Source of the DNA: Teredinibacter turnerae
GTDB taxonomy: Bacteria > Pseudomonadota > Gammaproteobacteria > Pseudomonadales > Cellvibrionaceae
Assembly (NCBI RefSeq): GCF_037935975.1
Contig: NZ_CP149817.1
Span: forward strand, 2,728,001 to 2,792,000
Reading direction: 5' to 3'
DNA length: 64,000 nucleotides
Part shown: positions 27,478 through 38,107 of the stretch, in pieces
Numbering within the stretch: the stretch's first letter is position 1
How the letters are laid out: each line of letters starts with the position of its first letter
Made by a program: the position numbers and the translations under genes
The notes under the pieces: generated by a model
What the model saw: only the letters and a program-made list of their open reading frames with translations
Database searches by the model: none
What the model was told of the DNA's origin: nothing

Positions 27478-28674
27478 TTAGTCAGTGAGTGGGCGCGCTG
27501 TTTGGTTTTCGTTAATACGTTTACGATATGTGGTGGGAGAGCAACCGTATTCAGCTTTAAAAATCCGGTTAAAATAGGAGGCATTATTGTAGCCGACCGA
27601 GTGCGCGATCTCAGCTATGCTGGCGCCGTCCATCTCCAACAACAACCGAGCAGCTTCCTCAAGCCTCAACTTGTTCAGGTAGCTACTGAAGGTTAATCCG
27701 GTTTCTTCGCGCAATATGCTGTTTAACTTTGTGCGATTGATGCCCAGATGCGACATTACCTGGTTAAGACTTAAGTCTGCGCATGTGTATTCATTGGCAA
27801 GGTACTGAAGCACCGCGAATTTCTCGCGATCTTTCTTGGTTGTTACTTGCAGATGTTTCACTACTACAGCAGGCTCAACTTCAGCTGGCTCAACGTCAGC
27901 AGCCCCATCTTCAAACACTGGCTGCGCTCCTGTGCTCGAGAGCCTGCCGCGAACAAACTGATATAAAAACGTATACAAAAGTAGGGCGCATCCACTAAAC
28001 ATACAAACAGCAGCCATCAACAATAAGTGCAGGTTCCACCCAGCAAGCGTCAGACGGTCGATCTCCACGCGCACCGGCTTGGATCGTGGAGTTTGGCGGG
28101 AGTTAACCAGGGAAATACTGTATACCTTGTGTAAGTCGTAAGATGTATCCGTGGGCGGCAGCCCCTGTTCGCTGAGCCACCAATCCTGAGTGACCAGAGA
28201 ACGTAATCCGATCTCCACCGGCTCGCTTTGCGCTCCGCACGGAAAAGAAACCAGGGACGGCCGCAAGTTCTCAAAACGGGTGACGTTGTTCGACTCGGCA
28301 TCCAATGTATACAGCACTAGATTCAACGTTGTGGCAGGAGAACACTGCACGTTGAAGGCTATCTTCGAAAAGCGAGACAAGTCTTGCTGAATGTTCCCGT
28401 GTGTATTGTCCTTAAAAACAAGACCAACAGCGGCGTATGGGTAGGAAAACGCCGCATCCAGTTCAAATGTAAAAACCAAATGATCCTGCAAACTCATAAC
28501 GGAAATTTCCGACTGCCCACCAGCGCTCGTATCGGAGCTGGACACCAGACTAAACGGCAGGTCGCTCGCCATTGCAGGCAATAGCTGAACGCGCAACCGG
28601 GAAAGCAACAAGAATGCAGCGGCCGCACAGAATGCGAGCACCACCAAACAGATGTAAAACTGACGCGATTTCAT
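27478..28674 (-). CDS. Membrane-anchored AraC-family regulator with periplasmic sensor
   Basis: A 398-residue protein: TM1 (about 7-25), a predicted beta-rich periplasmic region (about 30-212), TM2 (about 214-238), a linker, and a C-terminal AraC HTH (about 290-388: LSLNQVMSHLGINRTKLNSILREETGLTFSSYLNKLRLEEAARLLL...IAEIAHSVGYNNASYFNRIFKAEYGCSPTTYRK). The layout suggests a one-component regulator that senses an extracytoplasmic signal and binds DNA from the membrane. It lies 219 bp upstream of the truncated GH44 gene on the same strand, so a polysaccharide-derived signal and GH44 control are plausible inferences. Confidence 0.8.
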   Translation of the reverse strand: MKSRQFYICLVVLAFCAAAAFLLLSRLRVQLLPAMASDLPFSLVSSSDTSAGGQSEISVMSLQDHLVFTFELDAAFSYPYAAVGLVFKDNTHGNIQQDLSRFSKIAFNVQCSPATTLNLVLYTLDAESNNVTRFENLRPSLVSFPCGAQSEPVEIGLRSLVTQDWWLSEQGLPPTDTSYDLHKVYSISLVNSRQTPRSKPVRVEIDRLTLAGWNLHLLLMAAVCMFSGCALLLYTFLYQFVRGRLSSTGAQPVFEDGAADVEPAEVEPAVVVKHLQVTTKKDREKFAVLQYLANEYTCADLSLNQVMSHLGINRTKLNSILREETGLTFSSYLNKLRLEEAARLLLEMDGASIAEIAHSVGYNNASYFNRIFKAEYGCSPTTYRKRINENQTARPLTD

Positions 28675-29202
28675 TTAACTCGTTAGAAAGTAAGGGTTTG
28701 TCGCGATATCTTACCGGCAGATTCAGCATCAGCAAATGGCTTTTGGGGATGGGTTTGCCTGAGTGATAGATGACTTGCGACAGATGCAAAATAATGACTC
28801 GATATTGCCGACTGTTTCGAAGAACAACGCCACAAGGGCAGTGTTATGGACACTTTAGGATTCCGATAATTGTTATTATCGGAATATATGGGTTTGGCGG
28901 TTAAGCTTAGTGTTTGTGGTCTTTATGGACGACTCCTCGTCATATTCAGTTTAAATCCCTATGCCGTTCAGTTTTAACTGCAAGGATTGAAGCAGTTTCA
29001 TCCGCATATCTAGTGTCAGTATTCGTAGGCTAATGAACTCGCTGTGACGCTGCATTAATTATTTGATTCTTCCAAACCAAAGGCACACACATCGCCGCAA
29101 TCCATAATTACTTGTAACTAGTTGTATGGAATACTTGGAAGTATGTCTACCAAGCGGCATTAACATCCGATAGTAAAAGGAAATGAACAAGGACAAGGAC
29201 AA
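28675..29202. other. Intergenic region between AraC-type regulator and SIR2 gene
   Basis: About 530 bp without a credible gene. It must hold the divergent promoters of the regulator (minus) and the SIR2 gene (plus). A strong hairpin lies at 28860-28885. Confidence 0.5.
28860..28885. promoter_or_regulatory. Perfect 11-bp inverted repeat
   Basis: ATTCCGATAAT and ATTATCGGAAT flank a 4-base loop (TGTT). It has no T-tract, so it is more likely an operator than an intrinsic terminator. It lies 186 bp upstream of the AraC-type gene start and 318 bp before the SIR2 gene. Confidence 0.5.
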
Positions 29203-32200
29203 ATGCAATTTATAAATAATGGTCCAGATATCCCAGATGCACTCCTTCAGGCTCATGAGGAAGGACGTGTCGTATTTTTTTGTGGCGCTGGCATTTCCTG
29301 TCCTGCGGGGCTGCCCCTATTCAAAGAACTGGTGGAGGATATCTATCGACGGTGTGGAACTGCATTTAAAGACCTTGAAGATGACGTCTTCAAGCGTGGC
29401 CAGTATGATGCAACTCTTGATTTACTGGAGCGCCGGTTTCCTGGCCAACGCATAGCAGTACGACGTAAGCTGGAACAAGCGTTACAACCGAAGCTTCACC
29501 TCGAAGGTGCGACTGAAACACATGAAGCGCTTTTGCGTCTGGCCAGTAGTCCTCATGGTGACCTGCGTTTGGTGACCACTAATTTTGACCGCTTATTTCA
29601 GGTTGCCGGTGAACGAGCGGGCAAAGAATTTCAGACCTATGCCGCTCCAACGCTCCCGATTCCAAAAAACAGCCGATGGAATGGGCTTGTCCATCTACAT
29701 GGCATATTGCCAGACAACGGGGACGACACGGCGCTTAACCGGCTAGTTGTTACCAGCGGTGATTTTGGTTTGGCGTACCTTACTGAGGGCTGGGCCGCCC
29801 GATTCGTTACAGCGCTGTTCCAAAATTACACCGTTTGTTTCGCGGGGTATCGCATCGGTGATCCGGTACTACGTTACATGATGGATGCATTGGCCGCTGA
29901 CCGAATGATGGGTGAGGTCTCACCACCGGCCTGGGTTTTGGGTGAGTGCTCGCCAGGGAATGAAAAAACGGAGACTATTGCGTGGGAAGCAAAGGGAGTC
30001 ACCCCTATTCTTTATACCATTCCAGCCGAAAGCACAGACCATTCAGCGCTACACAAAACACTTCTCGCCTGGGCTGACACCTACCGGGATGGCGTACAAG
30101 GAAAAGAGGCCATTGTCGCTAAATACGCAATGACCAACCCCCAAGACAGCACTCAGCAGGACGATTTTGTTGGGCGAATGCTGTGGGCCTTATCAGATAA
30201 GACAGGTTTGCCGGCAAAGCGATTCGCGGATTTCAATCCAGCCCCCTCACTGGACTGGCTCTTGAAGGTGTTCGTAAAGAATTGTTTTAGGCACAGCGAC
30301 CTGGTGCGCTTTGGTGTACCGCCGCAAGTTAAGGTGGACCCCAAGCTACTCTTCAGTTTCGCGAGCAGACCTGCGAGCTACGAATACGCACCTGCGATGC
30401 AGCTAGTTTCTGAACACATTGCTGGCAGCAGATGGGATAATCGTATGTACCACCTCGCTCGCTGGTTAGTGCGCCATCTTGGTGATCATCGATTGATCAT
30501 TTGGATCGCGAACAATGGAGGGCAATTGCACTACCACTTCCGCACGCTGATCGAGGGAGAACTGGATCGCTTTGCCGCATTGGAGAGAGATGGTCAGAAT
30601 TCAGCACTCAATGAAATTCGTCTAAACGCCCCCAAGGCCATTCCCCACCCTGCAATGCGCACCCTCTGGCAGCTATTGCTCGGTGGTAGGGTTAAATCGA
30701 ACCGGCACAACCCAGATTTATATGCCTGGCACAGGCGGCTACTGCGCGATGGAATGACCACCCCACTACGACTGGAATTGCGCGAGCTGCTAGCGCCTAA
30801 AATACAATTGGCGCAGCCGCTAATCTTGAGCGACAGTGATTCGAATAGCGATGATGAGCCCATGCAAGTGCATGAATTGGTGCACGGGGAGCTTGTGCTA
30901 ACTGCCGATAGGGTGATCGACGCACTGCACGAGTTCGATAGTGAGTTGTGGAGTTCTGCCCTCCCCCTTCCAAGCCTGCTCGAAGAATTCCAGTATCTGC
31001 TGCGCGATGCGCTGGACTTGTTGCGTGAGCTAGGGCAAGCCAATGACCGAACAGATATGTCGGACATGTATTTACCCTCCATCACGCCACACCGACAAAA
31101 TCAGGGTTTCCATGCCTGGACGAGCCTGATCGAGTTACTACGCGATGCGTGGTTGGCTGTTTACGCAACTGATTGTGCACGCGCAGCGAGAATTAGTCAG
31201 ACTTGGTTTGAGCTGCCCTACCCCACCTTCAAACGCCTTGCCCTGTTCACTGCGAGCCAAGACAATTGCATTCCTCCAGATCAGTGGGTGGGCTGGCTTT
31301 TGGCTGACGACGCATGGTGGTTGTGGTCCTCTGATTGTAAACGTGAGGTTCTCAGACTTATTGTTTTACAAGGGCGATATTTGACCGCGACTGCTCAGGC
31401 GCGCCTGGAGACCGCCATCTTGGCCGGTCCTCCTCGTGAGAACTCCGACGATCTGGGTGAAGAGACCGATATTTTATACACTGTTTGGCTATATTTGGCG
31501 AAGCTGGAATGCGCAGAGCAGATGCTTGGCGAACTCGCAATGGCCCGCTTGGAGGCTATATCTAAAGCCCATCCGCAATGGCGATTGGAGGCCAATGAAA
31601 GCGATGAGTTCACTTACTGGATGAGTGGCACAGACGATCCAGATTACGACGACAACAGAGATGTCGACATAGCGCCTCGAAAAAGGCGAGAACTTGTCAA
31701 ATGGCTCGCCAGCTACTCTGCCGCGCCCCGGGCACGATATGAGGACAACTGGCACGACGTTTGCGAAAAGCATTTTTGCAACAGCTTGTTTGCACTATGC
31801 GATTTAGCGCGTGATGGTGAGTGGCTTATTCGCCGATGGCGAACGGCACTGCAGGTATGGATTAACAGCAGTACTCACGTATCGCGATCTTGGTGTTACG
31901 CTGCGTCAATAGTTAAGAACATTCCAGACAAGGAGCTACAGGAGATGTGTCATGCAGTTACCTATTGGATGGAGGCTGCATCCAGGTCCATCAATCGTCA
32001 TAAGGATGTCATGCTAGACCTGTGTAGCCGCGTTCTTGAGCTACCTCTGGAGGCGGGCCCTGATTACCGCACAAGTTTTGGTGGTAATGAGGCCTATGAC
32101 TATATCGGCTCTGCAAACCGTCATCCCTTTGGAAATGTCACGCAGGCTCTAATCAATTTGCTGTTCAAGCAAACCCCAAATGACAACGATTTGATTCCAG

Positions 32201-33033
32201 CGGACCTCAAGGTGCTATTCACTAAACTATGCGATGGTCGCCTGGATCATTTCCGCCACGGCCGGGTGAAACTGGCTTCGCGTTTAATACCATTTTTCCG
32301 CGTGGACCAACCCTGGACTGAAGAGCACCTTTTGCCGCTGTTTGATTGGGGCAATCCCGACGAAGCACAAGCTGCATGGGCGGGGTTCCTTTCTTCGCCG
32401 CGTTTGCACCTGCCGCTGCTGACTACTCTCAAGCCGCAATTCTTGGCGACTGTTAAACACTATTTCGATCTGGGCGAACAGCGGGGGCGGTTTGCAACCT
32501 TCCTTACCCACGTAGCATTGAACAGACCCGAAACATATACCGTGGAGGAGCTCAGGTCCGCTATTGATAAGCTCCCTCAAGAAGGTCTTGAGGCATCAGC
32601 ACAGGCGCTCTACCAGGCACTCGGAGGCGCCGCAGAACAAGCAGAGGACTATTGGAAGAATCGTGCTCAACCGTTCTGGCAAGAGATGTGGCCAAAATCC
32701 CTTGGGAACAAGTCCTCGCGTATCGCCGGATCTTTGATTAGCCTAGCGATTGCTGCACGAGGAGAATTTCCGGCAGCCCTAGCAGCGGTTCAGCACTGGC
32801 TGCAGCCAATGGAACACCCGGATTACCCCGTACGTCTGCTTGACAAATCAGGCTTGTGTCAACGATTCCCTGACGAGGCGCTTCAGTTGCTAGATACCCT
32901 GATTGTCGACCAATGGTGTTCTCCTGAATTTTTAGAGCGATGCTTAAATATAATCAAACAAACAAAGCCAGCACTTGAGCACGCTCCGCAATACCAACGA
33001 CTACAGGAGCACTTACGGTGGTGCCAAGCATGA
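29203..33033 (+). CDS. Giant SIR2/DUF4020 protein, defence-associated sirtuin type
   Basis: A 1276-residue protein. The N-terminal SIR2 domain (about 15-290) has FFCGAGIS (25-32), catalytic-type Asn127 in TTNFDRLF and His166 in LVHLHG, all needed for NAD hydrolysis. About 950 residues of helical, Trp-rich sequence follow, ending in a DUF4020-like region (about 1130-1260). This architecture resembles the DSR1 group of anti-phage sirtuins, which deplete NAD+ when they detect phage. It stands alone, with an AAGGAC-repeat ribosome site, between a sugar regulator and a galactanase gene. Defence function is inferred from architecture; no partner gene is seen. Confidence 0.75.
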   Translation: MQFINNGPDIPDALLQAHEEGRVVFFCGAGISCPAGLPLFKELVEDIYRRCGTAFKDLEDDVFKRGQYDATLDLLERRFPGQRIAVRRKLEQALQPKLHLEGATETHEALLRLASSPHGDLRLVTTNFDRLFQVAGERAGKEFQTYAAPTLPIPKNSRWNGLVHLHGILPDNGDDTALNRLVVTSGDFGLAYLTEGWAARFVTALFQNYTVCFAGYRIGDPVLRYMMDALAADRMMGEVSPPAWVLGECSPGNEKTETIAWEAKGVTPILYTIPAESTDHSALHKTLLAWADTYRDGVQGKEAIVAKYAMTNPQDSTQQDDFVGRMLWALSDKTGLPAKRFADFNPAPSLDWLLKVFVKNCFRHSDLVRFGVPPQVKVDPKLLFSFASRPASYEYAPAMQLVSEHIAGSRWDNRMYHLARWLVRHLGDHRLIIWIANNGGQLHYHFRTLIEGELDRFAALERDGQNSALNEIRLNAPKAIPHPAMRTLWQLLLGGRVKSNRHNPDLYAWHRRLLRDGMTTPLRLELRELLAPKIQLAQPLILSDSDSNSDDEPMQVHELVHGELVLTADRVIDALHEFDSELWSSALPLPSLLEEFQYLLRDALDLLRELGQANDRTDMSDMYLPSITPHRQNQGFHAWTSLIELLRDAWLAVYATDCARAARISQTWFELPYPTFKRLALFTASQDNCIPPDQWVGWLLADDAWWLWSSDCKREVLRLIVLQGRYLTATAQARLETAILAGPPRENSDDLGEETDILYTVWLYLAKLECAEQMLGELAMARLEAISKAHPQWRLEANESDEFTYWMSGTDDPDYDDNRDVDIAPRKRRELVKWLASYSAAPRARYEDNWHDVCEKHFCNSLFALCDLARDGEWLIRRWRTALQVWINSSTHVSRSWCYAASIVKNIPDKELQEMCHAVTYWMEAASRSINRHKDVMLDLCSRVLELPLEAGPDYRTSFGGNEAYDYIGSANRHPFGNVTQALINLLFKQTPNDNDLIPADLKVLFTKLCDGRLDHFRHGRVKLASRLIPFFRVDQPWTEEHLLPLFDWGNPDEAQAAWAGFLSSPRLHLPLLTTLKPQFLATVKHYFDLGEQRGRFATFLTHVALNRPETYTVEELRSAIDKLPQEGLEASAQALYQALGGAAEQAEDYWKNRAQPFWQEMWPKSLGNKSSRIAGSLISLAIAARGEFPAALAAVQHWLQPMEHPDYPVRLLDKSGLCQRFPDEALQLLDTLIVDQWCSPEFLERCLNIIKQTKPALEHAPQYQRLQEHLRWCQA

Positions 33034-33276
33034 ATGCGATAGGAATTACTGTTCTTATCCGTCAGCACTGAACGGGAAATACTGCACGAAGTGAGACTTT
33101 AGAAATCCCGCAGAATAGTGCTTGCTATACCGAGTTCCCTCGAGCCTCAAGTGTTGGAGGTTCGCTTGCGGCACCTAACAAAATGCAAGTTAACTCGTTG
33201 GTTGGTTTAAGGGAAAAGAGAATCAGGAATTCAATGTGGTGTAGATATATGCTGGAACCTAGATTTCTCCAACGCA

Positions 33277-33316
33277 AAAGAAAAGGAAGCTGAGCGCTAA
33301 CCTTCGCCCAGCCTCC
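33277..33316 (-). terminator. Intrinsic terminator of the GH53 gene
   Basis: On the minus strand GGAGGCTGGGCG pairs with CGCTCAGCTTCC, a 12-bp stem with two G-U pairs and an 8-base loop, followed by TTTTCTTTT. It lies 36 bp after the GH53 stop. The rest of the 33034-33351 gap holds nothing else I can support. Confidence 0.85.
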
Positions 33317-33351
33317 TCTACGATTCGACGTTGTTAACGTCCAACAGTTAT

Positions 33352-35298
33352 CTATTGAAGTGTGCGCAGCCCATAATCTTCAACGATTTGATCGTATACC
33401 GCGAAATCCGAACTGTTAGCATAGTAACTATTTCCTTGTTGGGAAAATATGGCATTTCCCCAATACCCGGATTCCGTTGGCTCCCAGAAAAATGTCCCTA
33501 AGCCTCGCCCGCCTGGAATTTCTCTTACAATATCAGCCAGCAATCGACCCCGGGGGTTAAACTCCACAATCGCAAATGAGAGTTGCGGATACCGGGAAGC
33601 CAGTCTCTGCATAGTTGATCGCCAGGCGCTGGCAGGACCTTGAAATTCCTCATATGCGGATAATCCCAGTACATCAAATTGCACACCGGCATTGAGCGCA
33701 CTGTCGACCCACCACTCCACGCCAGCGGGGTCATCGAAATTTTCGATATGAAGCACGGTTTCAATATTTGGATCAATTTGATTGACACCTTGGATGCCAG
33801 CCGAGAGCAGTGCGCCAAGATTACTCCAGTTACCGTTGCTGGCTCGACCGTTTGGACCACTTCGGGTCGCCGAGTTATTTCCCCAGCAGTCGGTGCTGCT
33901 GGTTGCCTGATGCACGATCATTCCCGGCGTGATTTCATTACCGACCTGAACCATATCCGGCAGGGCATTCTCCGCTTGCAGGGCTTGCATCACATCGACG
34001 GTGTAGGAACGCACCTCAGCAGCAAGTTGTTGAATTGAGCTCGTATAACGCCAAGCATAGGGAATAACCTGTTTGCCCGGATCAGCCCAGGTATCGGAAT
34101 AATGGAAATCCAATAAAAAACCCATTCCTGCCGCTTTTATCCGCTTGGCCATTCCGACTACATCCGCCGTGCCGTTATAGGCTTGAGTTTTACCTGAGCA
34201 GCCGCCAGCGGTTGAGGCGTAACCGTAGGGCGCTGTCGGGTCTACGAATGCGCGCAGGCGTATAAAATTGATACCGTGGTTTTTAAAAAGAGTCAGTAAA
34301 TCTTTGGCCTGCCCATCGGTGTCCACATAAGTCGCGCCGCGATCCAGCTGCTCCGACCAGTAAGAGATATCCATTCCCAGAATAAACTCACCCTCCTGGT
34401 ACCCCCCGCCACTGCTACCGGACGAGCTACTCGAGCTTGAACTGGAGCCGCCTACGCTTATATCAAATGTGTAATCAGTCGTTGCCCCACAGGCGTTGGT
34501 GTAACGCGTTGCTGCCTGACAGCTTTGTGCAGCGATTACCGTCTGCTCTCGGCTGCTGCCGGAAGTACCACAGCCAGTCCAGTACCATGATCCACCAGTG
34601 ACTGGCTGAGGTCCAAATTTTACGGTCGCTCCGCTGTTTACCGACACACTGCCGGTTTGCTGCCAAGTACCGCCATTAACTTGTACATAGGGCGTGACGG
34701 TGTCTGGAGGACAGGCAGAACCAGACGAAGAGCTTGAAGAACTCGAGCTGCTGGAACTGCTACTCGAGCTGCTAGACGACGACCCCATACACACTATCAC
34801 GACTCCGCCAGCACCGGTTTGACTGTTGCAGGTATCGATACCGACACAGCTCTGTTGGTCTTCCCAGCCCCAGCCGGTATTTTGATTTACGCAGATCGGG
34901 CGAGGCTCATCCTGGTACCACTGGCACATCTGCTCGCACTGACCTCCCCCACTGGTGCTCGAACTGGAAGAACTACTGCTTGACGTGCTACTCGTAGATG
35001 CGCTGCTAGCCGACGAGCTACTGCTTGAGGAACTGCTAGAAGATGAACTGCCGCTCGAGGAAGAGCTGGAAGAATCTCCTACTACACCGTAGGGAGCGGG
35101 TTGTGTGGTGCAGGTGCTCACGGAAATACAACTCTGATTATTTTCCCAGCCCCACCCTACCTCCGTGGTTTGGCATAAAGGGTAAAGTGTGCCCCACCAA
35201 TTACACTGCTGCGCAATGGCTTGAGGAATCAAAAAAAGCAGGCATGCAGCCAAGAACCACTTGAATGTACCGGGTTGAAAACGTCTATATGTTTGCAT
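33352..35298 (-). CDS. Secreted GH53 endo-beta-1,4-galactanase with two CBM10-like modules
   Basis: An extracellular enzyme (648 aa) cutting beta-1,4-galactan side chains of pectin. Order: signal peptide to AIAQ; a CBM10-like module ([26 protein letters not shown]); a poly-Ser linker; a second CBM10-like module ([27 protein letters not shown]); a poly-Ser linker; an Ig-like module (about 200-285); a third Ser linker; and the GH53 barrel from about 303. The acid/base Glu455 lies in QVGNEI and the nucleophile Glu579 in AIVEFN. The ATG at 35298 follows GAGGAA. It probably supplies galactose to the symporter and galKT genes nearby. Confidence 0.9.
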   Translation of the reverse strand: MQTYRRFQPGTFKWFLAACLLFLIPQAIAQQCNWWGTLYPLCQTTEVGWGWENNQSCISVSTCTTQPAPYGVVGDSSSSSSSGSSSSSSSSSSSSSASSASTSSTSSSSSSSSSTSGGGQCEQMCQWYQDEPRPICVNQNTGWGWEDQQSCVGIDTCNSQTGAGGVVIVCMGSSSSSSSSSSSSSSSSSSSSGSACPPDTVTPYVQVNGGTWQQTGSVSVNSGATVKFGPQPVTGGSWYWTGCGTSGSSREQTVIAAQSCQAATRYTNACGATTDYTFDISVGGSSSSSSSSSGSSGGGYQEGEFILGMDISYWSEQLDRGATYVDTDGQAKDLLTLFKNHGINFIRLRAFVDPTAPYGYASTAGGCSGKTQAYNGTADVVGMAKRIKAAGMGFLLDFHYSDTWADPGKQVIPYAWRYTSSIQQLAAEVRSYTVDVMQALQAENALPDMVQVGNEITPGMIVHQATSSTDCWGNNSATRSGPNGRASNGNWSNLGALLSAGIQGVNQIDPNIETVLHIENFDDPAGVEWWVDSALNAGVQFDVLGLSAYEEFQGPASAWRSTMQRLASRYPQLSFAIVEFNPRGRLLADIVREIPGGRGLGTFFWEPTESGYWGNAIFSQQGNSYYANSSDFAVYDQIVEDYGLRTLQ

Positions 35299-36400
35299 CA
35301 CGAAAATTCCTCTTTCTATCTATTTTTATAGTGTTAAGAGAGATACAACAGACAACATCTCGCAAGTTAGTTGTTAAACGGGTCTAGCAAACGCCTGTCG
35401 ATAAGTACCCATATTGGATATTCATGGGTGCGCTATGGGAGTCGTAATCTGCGCTGGCGAAAGCTGTTTAAAGCGCTGCCAACACAGGGCAGGACATGCC
35501 ACCAAGGGTGATATGTATCATATATAGTAACATTTGCACTTGGCAGCGATAAAAGATCGCGGCTCCACATTAGAATTTATTATCTTAGATTGGCATTACC
35601 CGCAGTTGCGGCATCTTTACTATGGAGTGCTGAGATAGCATATGTGTCTGTTAATACAAATTCGATTCATTGTTTCTGGGAAACCAAACCGCTCCATCAA
35701 GTGATGCTGAACTACGATGTTTTGAGCGTAGATTGTTCGACATCTCCTTGTGTGGCAACGCGGAGGACTGCTGCTGTATTTCCATCATGATGCATTATTT
35801 TTTTCACTCGTGTAGCCAACTAAACACACAATAAACTGCCCAGGCGCCAGCCCGCTTTAAGCATGAAAAACTCTTCCAGGTAGATCGAATTGAATTGCTT
35901 TTCACAAATTAGCATCCTGCGCCCACAGGCAACACAACGAATTGATCAGGCTACACTATTAACCCGGCGATTAAATAGATGATCCTATCTATATAGGATC
36001 GCTCGTCTTTGAGCTGCTGGCGAATATGTGTAAATCTTTAATACTTCAAGGGCTTACATCGTCCTTTGGACAATGGCGATGCATCGCCTATTAAACTCGC
36101 ATTTTCCGTGGCCAAGTAAATAAAAGCCGTTCGAGAAAACGCTATTTCCACTGGTAATGGCATATGGTTTAACGACCTAGAAAATTGACTGAATAGAGGG
36201 CGCCGTTCGAATTGTTGGGAGCAGCGCCATTCTTCAGCAGTAGTCTCAGCAAGAGTCCGACAGTCTATTTTCATGTTATCTATAAAACGAAACGGTCTCT
36301 CGATAATATATGATATTCTGTGGCAATTAAGCTAAGCGGAAATACGTATTTGTATATCTGCCACTCTCTATAACAATGAAAATAATTATTGGGGGAACAA
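35299..36400. other. Long intergenic region between GH53 and the symporter
   Basis: About 1.1 kb with only weak open frames (66 and 78 codons) that show no protein-like character. It should hold the divergent promoters for the galactanase and symporter genes. Visible signals are the palindrome at 35981-36000 and AAATACGTATTT at 36340-36351, some 50 bp before the symporter start. Confidence 0.5.
35981..36000. promoter_or_regulatory. Palindrome GATCCTAT-CTAT-ATAGGATC
   Basis: Perfect 8-bp arms around a 4-base loop, without a T-tract. It may be an operator or a small hairpin in the divergent promoter region. No binding protein can be assigned. Confidence 0.4.
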
Positions 36401-38107
36401 ATGAGCATCATTGAAATACTTCTATTTGTGACCGCGGTCGCAGGTGTCATCAGTTTTGGTATATGGCAAGGCAGAAGCACTACCAGCGAAGGTTCCGGTG
36501 CTGCGAGCGGTTATTTTTTAGCTGGCCGCCACCTCACATGGTATTTGGTCGGCTTTTCTCTTATTGCCGCAAATATTTCAACTGAACAATTTGTCGGAAT
36601 GTCTGGCAAAGCAGCCGATTGGCTGGGCATGGCAATTGCGTCGTATGAATGGTTTGCTGCGATTACCTTGGTTTTTGTCGCCTTCGTTTTTCTTCCTAAG
36701 TTCCTCAAAACCGGCATATATACCGTTCCAGAGTTTCTTGAATACCGGTATGACCCTTTCTCTCGCCAAGTGATGGCGCTGGCAACGCTGGTTATTCTCG
36801 TCGGCGTTCCCACTGCGTCCGTAATTTTTTCGGGCGCTAAAGTTATTTCAGGATATTACCCTGACGTGCCCGTGCTCGGTAATTTAACTGCCTCTTGCTG
36901 GTTAATCGCACTATTAGCGGCTGGCTATGTGTTTGTTGGTGGGCTTAAGGCCTGTGCGTGGACAGACCTTATTTGGGGAGGCTCCTTGATCGTTGGCGGT
37001 GGCATAGTGGCCTGGCTCGCATTCGATGCACTTGGCTCTGCAGAAGCAACCATGCTCGCAAAAACAGCCACGCTCAAAAATATTGATATTAACCAGCTCG
37101 AGCAGGCGGGTGCGTGGGAACGATTCCAATTGCTCAATGCAGGAACAGCAGCCGAGGGTGGCAAACTGCACATGGTTCGCCCTATTGATGACCCAGAGAT
37201 ACCTTGGTCAGCGTTAATTGTGGGGCTATGGATTCCCAACTTTTTTTATTGGGGCTTTAATCAGTACATCGTGCAGCGAACCTTAGGCTCCAAATCCCTT
37301 GCGGAAGGGCAAAAGGGAATTGTGTTCGCCGCCTTCCTAAAACTACTGATACCTTTTGTCGTCGTAATTCCCGGCATTCTCGCTTTCAACCTGTACTCCG
37401 AACAGTTAGCCTCAGCAGCAGGCAATTACGATTATGATGGTGCTTTTCCAACACTTTTGCGAAACCTGATTAAACCATACCCATGGATAAGTTGGTTTGT
37501 ATTGGCAGCAATCTTCGGTGCGATCGTAAGCTCCCTGGCCTCTATGCTTAATTCTGCTTCAACAATTGCGACTATGGATCTGGTTCGCAAATATGCGCCA
37601 GGTATTCCTGAAGAAAAATTACCCGCTTGGGGTCGTGCATTTGTGGTCATTTTTGTAATTATTGGGGCGCTAATCGCTCCTTCACTCTCTGCACCTGAAT
37701 TCGGCGGGATTTTCACTTTCATTCAGGAATTCCAAGGTTTCATTAGCCCCGGTGTAATTGCCATTTTCTTATTTGGTTTATTAGTGCCCCGCGCTCCTCG
37801 GTTTTTGGGTTGGAGTGGTATCCTGCTCAATGTATGCCTGTACGGCCTGATCAAATGGTGGCTCGGTGACATTATTGTAGACACAGGGCTTTGGTTCTCG
37901 GATGAGATTTCCTTTTTAGACCGAATGGCAATTTGTTGCTTTCTCGTTCTAGTCTACTGCGCCCTCATGACGCTCGTTCGCCCTCTGCCCGCCCCTGTTG
38001 AATTGCCGGTCAATGCAGATATGGATATGACAAACTCACCGTCGGTAAAAATCGCGGGTATTGGCGTTGTGTTGCTTACCGTTCTGCTATATATATTATT
38101 TTGGTAG
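36401..38107 (+). CDS. Sodium:solute (SGLT-type) symporter, probable galactose importer
   Basis: A 568-residue inner-membrane transporter of the SSS family with about 14 membrane helices. Family features: SGYFLAGRHLTWYLVGFSLIAANISTEQFVGMSG, YTVPEFLEYRYDPFSRQ, a GLKACAWTDLIWGG segment and FGAIVSSLASMLNSASTIATMD. It resembles bacterial SGLT proteins that bring in sugar with Na+. The ATG at 36401 follows GGGGGA; the TTG at 36389 is rejected. Galactose is the inferred substrate, given galK and galT next to it (convergent) and the galactanase upstream. Confidence 0.85.
   Translation: MSIIEILLFVTAVAGVISFGIWQGRSTTSEGSGAASGYFLAGRHLTWYLVGFSLIAANISTEQFVGMSGKAADWLGMAIASYEWFAAITLVFVAFVFLPKFLKTGIYTVPEFLEYRYDPFSRQVMALATLVILVGVPTASVIFSGAKVISGYYPDVPVLGNLTASCWLIALLAAGYVFVGGLKACAWTDLIWGGSLIVGGGIVAWLAFDALGSAEATMLAKTATLKNIDINQLEQAGAWERFQLLNAGTAAEGGKLHMVRPIDDPEIPWSALIVGLWIPNFFYWGFNQYIVQRTLGSKSLAEGQKGIVFAAFLKLLIPFVVVIPGILAFNLYSEQLASAAGNYDYDGAFPTLLRNLIKPYPWISWFVLAAIFGAIVSSLASMLNSASTIATMDLVRKYAPGIPEEKLPAWGRAFVVIFVIIGALIAPSLSAPEFGGIFTFIQEFQGFISPGVIAIFLFGLLVPRAPRFLGWSGILLNVCLYGLIKWWLGDIIVDTGLWFSDEISFLDRMAICCFLVLVYCALMTLVRPLPAPVELPVNADMDMTNSPSVKIAGIGVVLLTVLLYILFW

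Noticed and set aside
34730-35075. Short repetitive DNA that could be taken for a repeat array
   Set aside because: It encodes the poly-serine linkers of the GH53 enzyme; the repeat comes from Ser codons, not from a CRISPR or minisatellite.
36038-36274. 78-codon frame on the minus strand in the long gap before the symporter
   Set aside because: No ribosome site, no domain, and no conserved-looking composition.
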